From positions 1 to 32,326 of the IMG/VR virus record IMGVR_UViG_3300027749_000334: a stretch of 32,326 bases of DNA. The stretch is one strand, 5' to 3'. The position numbers and the translations under genes are program-made. Shown piece by piece: positions 14,822 to 22,165 of this stretch. The DNA comes from a virus. The notes beneath the pieces were generated by a model. The model was not told where the DNA came from. It ran no database searches and saw only the letters and a list, made by a program, of their open reading frames with translations. How positions within the stretch are numbered: the stretch's first letter is position 1; each line of letters starts with the position of its first letter.

Positions 14822-15080
14822 CTTCCTAGTTTGCATCTTCTACTTTGGTCGCAACCTGTTTATCGCCCTTGATCGGCTGTTGAACGTACTTCTGCTAGGG
14901 TCTTGTGACGAAACTATCAGCGAGCGTACGGAGCGTCTTAGGGCGTCTGGCAGTAAGGTTGGATGTATTGCGTGCAAGGTGATGACGTTTGTGTTCAAGT
15001 TTCTCAAAGCTGACCACTGCGACTATGCGTTGAAGTATGGCCGCACGCTTGGGCGTGAGTTGTGGCGTTGGAATAAGTGA
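14814..15080 (+). CDS. Small membrane-anchored Cys-containing phage protein
   Basis: 88 residues when started at the ATG at 14814, which has GGAAGAAG just upstream; a longer form from 14757 would overlap the previous gene much more. Residues 3-29 (FLVCIFYFGRNLFIALDRLL and on) are hydrophobic and could span the membrane. Then comes a charged middle (ETISERTERLRA) and a CxxC pair (C51, C54), with H68-C69 further on (KADHCDYALKYG). I recognise the layout (N-terminal helix, 'DET.S.R', CxxC, 'HC') from small uncharacterised proteins of many phages and prophages. It could take part in lysis or metal binding; I cannot decide from sequence. Confidence 0.6.
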   Translation: MYNFLVCIFYFGRNLFIALDRLLNVLLLGSCDETISERTERLRASGSKVGCIACKVMTFVFKFLKADHCDYALKYGRTLGRELWRWNK

Positions 15081-15087
15081 ATACAAA

Positions 15088-15111
15088 ACTCTTTATTGAT
15101 GTATAAAGGGT
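15088..15111 (+). terminator. Weak hairpin between the fibre cassette and the adaptor gene
   Basis: ACTCTTTAT (15088-15096) pairs with ATAAAGGGT (15103-15111) in a 9-bp A/T-rich stem with one G-U pair around TGATGT. There is no T-tract. It may mark a transcript end or simply be a spacer; the next gene has its own AAGGA at 15122-15126. Confidence 0.3.
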
Positions 15112-15135
15112 AGAAGCTTGTAAGGACGCTACTAG

Positions 15136-15822
15136 ATGACCACCAGCGGCACATACACTTACAATCCGTCGCTGGGCGAACTGACGCTCTATGCTTTTAA
15201 TCTGTGTGGACTTCGCAATACTTCTCTATTGCAGGAACACATGGAGTCGGCTCGCATGGCGGCTAACATGGTGGCTGCGTCGTTCTCTAATCGCGGCGTG
15301 AACTTGTGGCAGGTTGATCTTGTCACAACGCCGCTGGTGCAGGGAGTTTCAACGTATGCCGTTGACCCTAGCACTGTGATGATCTTGGATGGCTACATTA
15401 CGACCGGCACCGGCTCTACGGCCATTGATCGTATTATCATGCCGATTAGCCGGTCTGAATATGCTAGCTACCCGAACAAGAACCAGCAAGGGTTCCCGAC
15501 GACATTCTGGTTTGACCGCCTTCTATCGCCAACCGTAAGTATTTGGCCAGTGCCGGATGGTAGCCAAGTGTCGTTTAGCTATTACCGCTTGCGTCAAATT
15601 GAGGACGCTAACTTCCAGAATGGGCAGACTGTCGATGTCCCGTATCTTTGGATGGAAGCGTTTGCGTTTGCTTTGGCGTTCCGGCTTGCGTTGATTTGGT
15701 CGCCTGATAAGGTTGCGGTGCTTAAGCCGATGTCTGACGAGGCTTACCAGATTGCGGCGGATCAGAACGTTGAGAACGCCGCAACATATATCTCGCCGCA
15801 AATCCAAGGTTATTACAGATGA
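15136..15822 (+). CDS. Head-tail adaptor-like protein 1
   Basis: 228 residues. The sequence opens TTSGTYTYNPSLGELTLYAF followed by CGL and a helix (MESARMAANMVAASFSNRG), then VDLVTTPLVQGVSTYAVD, ISRSEYASYPNKNQQG and FWFDRL, and later FSYYRLRQIEDANFQ with VPYLWMEAFAFALAFRLALI. This order (helical N-terminus, small beta insertion, long C-terminal helix) matches portal-binding adaptors of podoviruses of the P22 gp4 / phiSU10 type, which form a 12-fold ring under the portal. The match is by pattern, not by alignment. A second protein of similar layout lies at 18632. It is coupled to the next gene by an ATGA overlap. Confidence 0.6.
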   Translation: MTTSGTYTYNPSLGELTLYAFNLCGLRNTSLLQEHMESARMAANMVAASFSNRGVNLWQVDLVTTPLVQGVSTYAVDPSTVMILDGYITTGTGSTAIDRIIMPISRSEYASYPNKNQQGFPTTFWFDRLLSPTVSIWPVPDGSQVSFSYYRLRQIEDANFQNGQTVDVPYLWMEAFAFALAFRLALIWSPDKVAVLKPMSDEAYQIAADQNVENAATYISPQIQGYYR

Positions 15823-16544
15823 GGCCGCACGGTAGGGCGAGGGTAAGCCCACGCAATCCGCGCGCCTTTGCTCGTTGTGATCGATGCGGTTTTTTATACA
15901 ACCACATTAATCTTAATTGGCAATTTGATTGGCGGGGAACGTCACTTCAAAACTTGCGCTTTCTAGTGTGCAATCGCTGCATGGACACGCCGCAACAGCA
16001 ATTGCGCGCTATTGTTGTTCCTGCCGATCCGACGCCGATCATGAATGCGCGTGTAGAGAGCTATCAAGAAGACGAGACGGACTTCCTGACCATATCGGGG
16101 CCGACCGTCTATGACCCCAATACGGGTATACCTATACCGTCCACTACGGTGCTGATTGCTCAGGATGGTACGAAGCTGACGGCGCAGGCTACGGGGCGTC
16201 CTGCCGGCCTACAGCAGGGCGCTGTAATGCCGTTGGTGCAAAAGACTGCGTATGGCGTTAAGTTGCCGGTGCTGTCGGTTACGGCTAACGGGACCAATAC
16301 GGTTGCGGTGACATGTAGCAAGATACACAGCCTAAGTGATAATGACCAAATATCCGTTTTAGGTCTTACTAATAATCTAGCTGACGGCTTCTTTTCAGTT
16401 AAAGTAACTACTGCCACAGCGTTTAGTTATGATACATATTCTGTTATAGCGTCAGGGTCGCTGCTTACCGGCACGTCTAATATAGTTACTGCTATTGTTG
16501 GCTTGCCTTACGATTATGCTAAAATCCCGCAAGTAGGACCTTAA
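15819..16544 (+). CDS. Zinc-ribbon virion protein with beta module
   Basis: 241 residues, ATGA-coupled to the adaptor-like gene. A basic start is followed by a zinc-ribbon pattern, C20-x2-C23 and C51-x2-C54, with the very conserved filling FLYNHINLNWQFDWRG and LQNLRFLVC. This block, then DTPQQQLRAIVVPADPTPIM, is widespread in phage genomes beside adaptor genes. It probably belongs to the head-tail junction; its partner is unknown. The C-terminal third (~150-225, VTCSKIHSLSDNDQISVLG, then GFFSVKVTTATAFSYDT) is a beta module, AT-richer than the rest, that resembles stretches in the proteins at 8662 and 19419. The family may exist with and without this module. Confidence 0.68.
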   Translation: MRPHGRARVSPRNPRAFARCDRCGFLYNHINLNWQFDWRGTSLQNLRFLVCNRCMDTPQQQLRAIVVPADPTPIMNARVESYQEDETDFLTISGPTVYDPNTGIPIPSTTVLIAQDGTKLTAQATGRPAGLQQGAVMPLVQKTAYGVKLPVLSVTANGTNTVAVTCSKIHSLSDNDQISVLGLTNNLADGFFSVKVTTATAFSYDTYSVIASGSLLTGTSNIVTAIVGLPYDYAKIPQVGP

Positions 16545-16545
16545 G

Positions 16546-18237
16546 ATGGCCAATGTCACTATTCCAAACCTTCCCGCAGCAATTGCTCTTACGGGTGCGG
16601 AAATTATCCCTGCGGTGCAATCGGGTTCTACTGTTCGGCTTACGACGGCTCAGATCGCTGGGCTTTCAGTTTCTACTGGCGGCGGAACTGTGGCGTTTCC
16701 AAATGTAATTGTAAATGGAACAACTAAGGCGGGCGGAGGCGTTTTTCAAATTGCGGCGACTAGCACGGGCACATTCCGCAATGGGTTAGTGCAAATGATT
16801 GACGGGACTTGGGCACCATCGAGCACTACGGGAAACTACTATAACCGCTATTTCAGTATCGAGTTGACAGCCGGCATGTCGCCACGCGGCACAGTGTCGC
16901 AGTTGTGGAACACGCAAAACGTCGTAATGGCGCGCTCGGTTGCGACGACAGCCAGCATGGCGAACTCGCATACGATCATGGATTTGGCGGATGTCACGAT
17001 CCCGGCTGGCCTTGGTGATGGCGGCGGCGGCGTGTTGTCAGGCGGGTTGCCGGTTAATCCGAATTATCAGGAAATCGGCGGATATGCCTACAACGCCACG
17101 ATTTTGTCGCCCGGCATGTATAGCGAGGGCATCTCCAGTAATTTTTATGACTACACCGGAGTAACAAGCGTTGCTGCACGATCTAGCAATTTCTTATCTG
17201 TTACTGTAAAAAATTCAGCGACAAGCACTTATCCTACCTATGGCTTCCAAGCTATTTCTGCTGGTACTCAACAATCGACAAATGCGCCAACTGCCGCTTA
17301 TCGCGTTGACGGTGGGTTTCTTGCGGGGCTTGATTTGACCGGCCAAACTGCTGGCAATTACGGCATTGATATGAACGCCAATGCGGCGACTTATGCAATC
17401 CGACTACCGTACAACAAAACAATCGTGTCGCGCAACTCCGGCAACAGCGCCGATGTGCCCGTTATTGGCTTTGCTGGAACCGCTATCTATTTGGGCGCGG
17501 GCAGTGCGGCGACAACGCAGATACTCGCCAATTCCACAGTGACCTTTGCGCCCGCCGCCGATAACGTCATATCTTGCGGCCTCGGCGGCGGAACGCCTCT
17601 GCGCTGGACTGCGGTATGGGCGGTCAACGGCACGATCCAAACATCTGATCCCGAATTAAAAACCAATATCCAACCGTTGCCAGATGCGTTGCCAATTGTG
17701 CGTGACCTTGCCCCTGTTACGTTTACTTGGAAAATCGGCGGGCAAGCTTACGAAGAAATTGTTGAGGAAAAAACCGTTCAAGCCACCGCCATTGAAAGTT
17801 ACGAAGACATTGAGATTACCATGGTTAACGGCGTGGCAGTTCAAACTAAGCAAATGAAAACCCGCGAGGTGCTGTTATGGGATGACCACCCTGTAATTGA
17901 TACGGATGGCAACCCTGTGGTGGTGCGGGTAAGAGCAGGCAAGGGGGAGGATGGCGAGCCGATCTTTAATATGTTGCCCAAAACCTATCAAACGCCGGTT
18001 ATGGTAAATAAAATGGTTGCGGAGCAACGATTGGTTGAAAAGCCTGGACGCCGCACCCATTGGGGATTTTTGGCTGATAATGTTGCGTCTGCCTTGGCTA
18101 AAACAGGGCGTGATTTTGGCGGTTACATCGAAGACGAGGGCGGCACTAAGCATCTGCGACCTGACCAGCTTATCCCGATTTTGTGCAAGGCGATCCAAGA
18201 GCTTGATACACGAATTAATTTGTTAGAATTGAAATAA
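16546..18237 (+). CDS. Tail fibre/tailspike with C-terminal S74 intramolecular chaperone
   Basis: 563 residues. The N-terminus (MANVTIPNLPAAIALTGAEI) is a common virion-anchoring start of phage fibres. The body is beta-rich with Gly, Asn and Ser. From about residue 365 there is a peptidase S74 domain: TSDPELKTNIQPL, FTWKIGG, HWGFLADNV and LRPDQLIPILCKAIQELDTR. These domains trimerise the fibre and then cut themselves off; S367 and K372 have the Ser-x4-Lys spacing of the catalytic dyad known from endosialidases. Between FTWK and HWGF about 110 residues are inserted (EEIVEEKTVQATAIESYEDI onward, with DDHPVIDTDGNP), much more than usual. The fibre would bind the host surface; the receptor is unknown. 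It lies between head-tail joining genes. Confidence 0.8.
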   Translation: MANVTIPNLPAAIALTGAEIIPAVQSGSTVRLTTAQIAGLSVSTGGGTVAFPNVIVNGTTKAGGGVFQIAATSTGTFRNGLVQMIDGTWAPSSTTGNYYNRYFSIELTAGMSPRGTVSQLWNTQNVVMARSVATTASMANSHTIMDLADVTIPAGLGDGGGGVLSGGLPVNPNYQEIGGYAYNATILSPGMYSEGISSNFYDYTGVTSVAARSSNFLSVTVKNSATSTYPTYGFQAISAGTQQSTNAPTAAYRVDGGFLAGLDLTGQTAGNYGIDMNANAATYAIRLPYNKTIVSRNSGNSADVPVIGFAGTAIYLGAGSAATTQILANSTVTFAPAADNVISCGLGGGTPLRWTAVWAVNGTIQTSDPELKTNIQPLPDALPIVRDLAPVTFTWKIGGQAYEEIVEEKTVQATAIESYEDIEITMVNGVAVQTKQMKTREVLLWDDHPVIDTDGNPVVVRVRAGKGEDGEPIFNMLPKTYQTPVMVNKMVAEQRLVEKPGRRTHWGFLADNVASALAKTGRDFGGYIEDEGGTKHLRPDQLIPILCKAIQELDTRINLLELK

Positions 18238-18240
18238 TAA

Positions 18241-18474
18241 ATGGATCAAAACCTAATCAACGTCGCAGCAACGGCATTTAGCGCGGTTGTAGGCTGGATA
18301 TTAAAGGTTGCATGGGATGCCATCCGCACCATGCAGTCTGACATAAAAGAACTAGAGAAAGACCTGCATACCAAGTATATAACTAAGGACGAATACAGCC
18401 GGGACATTTTGGAAATCAAAACTATCTTGATGAAAATTTCCGATAAGTTAGATTCCAAAGTTGATAAAAGATGA
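18241..18474 (+). CDS. Small membrane protein with coiled-coil tail
   Basis: 77 residues, starting three bases after the fibre stop; there is no clear ribosome binding site, so it may depend on translation of the fibre gene. Residues ~5-27 (LINVAATAFSAVVGWILKVA) form a likely transmembrane or amphipathic helix; the rest is charged and coiled (TMQSDIKELEKDL, RDILEIKTILMKISDKLDSK). Short proteins of this build are frequent near phage lysis genes and are sometimes annotated as holin-like, but one hydrophobic helix is not enough to claim that. Its last 34 codons are partly duplicated in the next gene. Confidence 0.6.
   Translation: MDQNLINVAATAFSAVVGWILKVAWDAIRTMQSDIKELEKDLHTKYITKDEYSRDILEIKTILMKISDKLDSKVDKR
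18370..18474 (+). repeat. Direct repeat copy A (end of small membrane gene)
   Basis: This 105-base segment encodes the last 34 residues plus stop of the 18241 gene. It aligns codon for codon, without gaps, with 18531-18635; I count 89 of 105 identical bases and 25 of 34 identical residues, the last 13 residues fully so. Six of the 16 differences that I count leave the amino acid unchanged or fall in conservative changes, so the copies have drifted for some time. Confidence 0.85.
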
Positions 18475-18635
18475 AAGCGCCGGTTGAATCTGCCTTGTTG
18501 ACCCGCAACGGTTGCATTCCCCCATCTGCAACCATGTATGTTATTAAGAACAAATACAAGCAGGACATTTTGGAAATCAAAAACATTTTGATAAAAATTT
18601 CCGACAAGCTAGATTCGAAAGTTGATAAAAGATGA
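18471..18635 (+). CDS. Small coiled-coil protein from partial gene duplication
   Basis: 54 residues, starting MKAPVESALL and ending ISDKLDSKVDKR. Its start overlaps the previous stop as ATGA, and its own stop overlaps the next start in the same way. The first ~20 residues are unrelated to the neighbour and contain a 7-bp inverted repeat; the last 34 codons are the duplicated coiled-coil end of the 18241 gene, but without its membrane helix. It may be a soluble partner or competitor of that protein, or a decaying remnant kept because it transmits ribosomes to the adaptor gene. An internal ATG at 18534 would give only the duplicated part. Confidence 0.5.
   Translation: MKAPVESALLTRNGCIPPSATMYVIKNKYKQDILEIKNILIKISDKLDSKVDKR
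18510..18533. repeat. Inverted repeat in the non-duplicated part
   Basis: GGTTGCA (18510-18516) and TGCAACC (18527-18533) are perfect inverted repeats around TTCCCCCATC; the left arm also overlaps a GCAAC-G-GTTGC dyad. It ends exactly where the duplicated segment begins (18531), so it may mark the recombination junction. Confidence 0.5.
18531..18635 (+). repeat. Direct repeat copy B
   Basis: Second copy of the 105-base segment described at 18370. It includes the final AAAAGATGA, so the ATGA stop/start overlap is present in both copies. Confidence 0.85.
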
Positions 18636-19414
18636 CAACACCTGTTGCAACTACTCCGCTGACTTACAACGGCTACGTCACCCAGGTGGCGACGATGGCC
18701 ATCGTAAACACGACCACAACCAATGGTGTGGTTGTCGGAGTTGATGCACCGTTCAACGCCATCATTCCGCAGATGTTGAATTACGCGGAACTCCGCATTC
18801 AGCGCGATCTTGATTTATATCCATCGATTACCGTCAAATCAGGCTTTGCATGCACGCCGAACGATAGCACGCTCACAATTGGCGTTAATGAGTTTGTGAC
18901 CATTCAAACGATTAGCGTTATTGCAAACGGCAACGCGACTTATCTTGTCCCAACCACCAATGAATTTTTACAAAATATTTACGGTAATGTCACGGGCGCG
19001 GGCGTTCCTAAGTTTTTCGCGCCGCTTGGCGGAGACGCCGCGACGTATGGCAACACCTCGCAATTGTTTGTTTTGGGGCCTTGGCCAGACCAAGCTTATC
19101 CGGTTTCAATCACCGGGACGGTGCGGCTGCAAACCCTGGCCGTAAACGCCACTCAGGCGCTTGCAGCGACCGGCACTACGTTCATTAGCACCAACCTGCC
19201 CGATCTTCTTTTGCAAGCGTCCATGGTCTACATCAGCCAGTTTCAACGTAACTTTGGCCCAACGTCGAACGACCCGCAGATGGGAGCGACTTACGAAGCG
19301 CAGTATCAGACCCTTCTACGTGGCGCGATGGGCGAAGAGTATCGCAAGAAGTTTGAAGCCGCCGCCTGGACATCCGACTCGCCCTCACCGATAGCAACAG
19401 CAACAAAGGGGTAG
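18632..19414 (+). CDS. Head-tail adaptor-like protein 2 (phiSU10 type)
   Basis: 260 residues, start overlapping the previous stop (ATGA). Early helices (YNGYVTQVATMAIVN and IIPQMLNYAELRIQRDLDL) are followed by a beta part (FVTIQTISVIANGNATYLVP, NEFLQNIYGN, GAGVPKFFAPLGG, LFVLGPWPDQAYPVSITGTV) and a helical end (LPDLLLQASMVYISQFQRNF, DPQMGATYEAQYQTLL, EEYRKKF). I recognise this order from adaptor proteins of phiSU10-like and related podoviruses, which connect portal and nozzle. It sits directly before the nozzle-like gene, as expected. Together with the protein at 15136 it would give two adaptor layers. Confidence 0.65.
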   Translation: MTTPVATTPLTYNGYVTQVATMAIVNTTTTNGVVVGVDAPFNAIIPQMLNYAELRIQRDLDLYPSITVKSGFACTPNDSTLTIGVNEFVTIQTISVIANGNATYLVPTTNEFLQNIYGNVTGAGVPKFFAPLGGDAATYGNTSQLFVLGPWPDQAYPVSITGTVRLQTLAVNATQALAATGTTFISTNLPDLLLQASMVYISQFQRNFGPTSNDPQMGATYEAQYQTLLRGAMGEEYRKKFEAAAWTSDSPSPIATATKG

Positions 19415-19418
19415 CCTT

Positions 19419-21749
19419 GTGCCGCACGGTTCCCTGAAACTTATCCCTGGCGTTGATGTCAACAAAACCCAGGCGCTGAATGAGGCGGCTATTTCGTCGT
19501 GCGACCTCATTCGGTTTGTTCCTGACCGCAACGGGTTGGGGTTGGTGCAAAAGCTGGGTGGTTGGAGCAAGTTTGCGCCGGAGCCTACATCCACCATCAC
19601 GCGCGCCTTATGGGCATGGGAAGACACCAACGCGCAAAAGTATCTAGCCGTTGGTCAGCAGGCGAATGACACGTCACTGCAAGCGACACTTGGCGTCATT
19701 AATAATTCTTCGTTTGTCAATAGGACACCGCAAACGTCCGCAACTAATCCAGCCATAAACTTCTCAACCGTGGCAGGGAGCAATTTAGTAACTATTATTG
19801 ACGCTAGTTTTACACCTAGTAACTATGACTCAGTATTTATATCTACCCAAATAAGTATTGGTGGATTAATTCTGTTTGGTTTTTATAGAACGACAGTTCT
19901 TTCAGCCAACACATACACAATTCAAGCTGTAGATATTTTTGGCAACCCGCAAGTTGCTGTATCAACAGTAAATAATGCTGGGGCTACTCCTTCATTTACA
20001 ACAAGCGCAGGTAATGGCGTTGTAACTGTTACTTTAAACAACCACGGATACTCTGCTGGAAATTCATTTGCTGTCAATATTCTATTAATTTTTGACGGGG
20101 TTACTCTTTATGGAAATTATTTAATTCAAACGGCGGCAACCAATACTTTTACTATTCAATCATCCGTCTCGGCAGTTGCCAGCGCAACGCAATCCATGAA
20201 TGCCGGCAAGCCAAACTTTGTCTATTACATTGGTGTCGGCGCTATTCCCCCCGCCACCGGATACGGCATGCTTGGGTATGGGGCGGGCGGCTACGGCGTA
20301 GGCGGCGGCGTTACGCCTTCTATTGGCGTCCCTATTTATACGAACGATTGGACCCTAGATAATTGGGGCGAAATCCTTCTTGCCTGCCCAGTTCCTGAAA
20401 TAGACGTGAACCTTCAAAGCACCGGCATGAGCGGAACGTCTACCGTTGCCACGCTCACATACGGCGAGACATACATCATTCCCGTAGGTAACGTTATTAC
20501 CGTCACCAACGCCAACCCATCGGCTTATAACGGGACATTCTACGTCACGGCATCGTCGGCTGGCTCGGTATCTTACGCCAGCGCGGCAACAGGCGCTCAA
20601 GTTTCTTTTGCTAAAATCAACACGCACGACCCGGCATCTGGCCCAATATTCTACTGGAACCCGACTGGCGGAGAGCCGAGAGCAACCGTCATTACGAATG
20701 GCCCGCCCGTCAACGACGGGATGTTTGTGGCTATGCCGCAGCGTCAAATTATCGCGTGGGGATCGACCTTCAACGGCATTCAGGACCCGCTGCTGGTGCG
20801 TTGGTGCGACGTGGAGGACTTTACGGTATGGATTGCCCAAAGCACCAACCAAGCCGGTTCCTACCGCATCCCCAAGGGGTCGCGCATCGTCGGTTGCATT
20901 CAAGGTCCTCAGCAGGGGTTGGTTTGGACTGACCTTGGCGTTTGGGCGATGCAATATATTGGTCAGCCCTACATCTACTCGTTCAATGAGATTGCTACAG
21001 GGTGCGGCTTGATCGGACGCAAGGCGGCTGGGTCTTACAATGGTGTTGTGTATTGGATGGGGCAGAGCCAGTTCTACATGCTTTCTGGCGACGGCGTGCA
21101 GCCTGTACCGTGCCCAATTTGGGATGTGATCTTTCAGCAATTAGATACCAGTCACCTCAACCGCATCCGCATTGCGGTTAATTCTCGGTTTAACGAAGTT
21201 ACTTGGTATTACCCAACGCAAAATACCGAGGGTGAAATTTCAGCTTACGTCAAATATAACGTCGTCCTAGGGCAGTGGGACTACGGCAACCTTAGCCGGT
21301 CGGCGTGGATTAACGAATCCATCTTTGGCCCGCCGATTGGTGCCGATCCGGTCAGCAAATATATCTATCAGCACGAGACTTCGAACAACGCAGACGATCA
21401 AGCTATGGCGTCATATTTTCAAACTGGGTATTTTGTTATAAACGAAGCCGATGAAAAAGTTTTTGTTGACCAAGTTTGGCCAGATGCCAAGTGGGAAACT
21501 TTTAATAACAATCTAAAAAAAATTAACCGCGCGCCAACTGCAACCCTTAACATGTCTTTCTACGTCAATAACTACCCAGGCCAAACACCAACGCAATATG
21601 GTCCATACGCGCTTACTCAAAACACAGAATTTATTACGCCAAGATTTAGGGGGCGCTTGGTTTCTATTAACGTTGGGAGCAATGACGTAGGTTCTTTCTG
21701 GCGTATAGGAAATATGCGCTATCGCTTTCAGCCGGATGGAAAATACTAA
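19419..21749 (+). CDS. Nozzle/tail hub protein with inserted beta modules
   Basis: 776 residues. GTG at 19419 is the likely start: AAAGGGG lies 7 bases upstream and PHGSLKLIPGVDVNKTQALN is the usual N-terminus of the family. It corresponds in position and pattern to the six-bladed tail-tube/stabilisation proteins of podoviruses (T7 gp12, P22 gp10, SU10 nozzle), which hold the DNA in the capsid until ejection. Conserved blocks: CDLIRF, GGWSKF, RALWAWED; then WTLDNWGEILLACP, IFYWNP, VAMPQRQIIAWGS, VRWCDVEDFTVW, GSYRIPKGSRIVGCIQG, TDLGVWAMQYIG, IGRKAAGSYNGVVYWMG. Residues ~115-265 and ~335-400 look like inserted beta modules; the former is clearly AT-richer at DNA level. The gene overlaps the next start (TAATG). 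Confidence 0.68.
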   Translation: MPHGSLKLIPGVDVNKTQALNEAAISSCDLIRFVPDRNGLGLVQKLGGWSKFAPEPTSTITRALWAWEDTNAQKYLAVGQQANDTSLQATLGVINNSSFVNRTPQTSATNPAINFSTVAGSNLVTIIDASFTPSNYDSVFISTQISIGGLILFGFYRTTVLSANTYTIQAVDIFGNPQVAVSTVNNAGATPSFTTSAGNGVVTVTLNNHGYSAGNSFAVNILLIFDGVTLYGNYLIQTAATNTFTIQSSVSAVASATQSMNAGKPNFVYYIGVGAIPPATGYGMLGYGAGGYGVGGGVTPSIGVPIYTNDWTLDNWGEILLACPVPEIDVNLQSTGMSGTSTVATLTYGETYIIPVGNVITVTNANPSAYNGTFYVTASSAGSVSYASAATGAQVSFAKINTHDPASGPIFYWNPTGGEPRATVITNGPPVNDGMFVAMPQRQIIAWGSTFNGIQDPLLVRWCDVEDFTVWIAQSTNQAGSYRIPKGSRIVGCIQGPQQGLVWTDLGVWAMQYIGQPYIYSFNEIATGCGLIGRKAAGSYNGVVYWMGQSQFYMLSGDGVQPVPCPIWDVIFQQLDTSHLNRIRIAVNSRFNEVTWYYPTQNTEGEISAYVKYNVVLGQWDYGNLSRSAWINESIFGPPIGADPVSKYIYQHETSNNADDQAMASYFQTGYFVINEADEKVFVDQVWPDAKWETFNNNLKKINRAPTATLNMSFYVNNYPGQTPTQYGPYALTQNTEFITPRFRGRLVSINVGSNDVGSFWRIGNMRYRFQPDGKY

Positions 21750-22165
21750 TGGCTGCTTCATTAACTGACATTCTCACTACTCAGAAGAATGGCGTTGTTG
21801 CCATTAATCAGCTTTCAAGTATTGTTTTTGGCGTTTACAATAACATGCCTACCGTTCAACTTGCACAAGCTGCGCTTGGTGTGTCGGTTGCCACGCTCTA
21901 TACGGCGGCTTCGGGCACTAAGTCGCACGTAAATTCTATTAACGTGTGCAATACTACCGCAGCTTCTATTTCTGTTTATATTTTCCTTGTGCCGTTGAAT
22001 GGCACGGCTGGGACGGCTAACGCCTTGTTCTATGCCGTTCCGGTGCCGGCGAACACAACCGTCCTGTGGGAAAGCACGCAGATTATCGTTCCAGGCGGGA
22101 CTTTGCGGGGCTATGCTTCAGCGACGGGCGTTACGGTAACAATTTCAGGTGGCGACGCAGGATGA
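21749..22165 (+). CDS. Small beta-sandwich virion protein
   Basis: 138 residues, start within TAATG. After a helical-looking start (LTDILTTQKNGVVAINQL) it is beta-rich: LYTAASGTKSHVNSINVCN, SISVYIFLVPLNG, ALFYAVPVPANTTVLWEST, GGTLRGYASATGVTVTISGG. This arrangement is common in small phage tail or capsid-associated proteins that form oligomeric sandwiches. I know no demonstrated function. It is ATGA-coupled to the next gene, which suggests that the two products act together. Confidence 0.62.
   Translation: MAASLTDILTTQKNGVVAINQLSSIVFGVYNNMPTVQLAQAALGVSVATLYTAASGTKSHVNSINVCNTTAASISVYIFLVPLNGTAGTANALFYAVPVPANTTVLWESTQIIVPGGTLRGYASATGVTVTISGGDAG

Noticed and set aside
18241-18474. Firm holin call
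   Set aside because: Only one hydrophobic helix and no endolysin or spanin beside it in the window; kept as a small membrane protein.
20355-21140. 261-codon open frame on the - strand
   Set aside because: It is fully antisense to conserved blocks of the nozzle-like gene and has no motif or ribosome binding site that I can see.
22066-22161. Longer N-terminus for the gene at 22162
   Set aside because: It would read through conserved coding sequence of the preceding gene in another frame; the ATGA overlap at 22162 fits the style of this operon.
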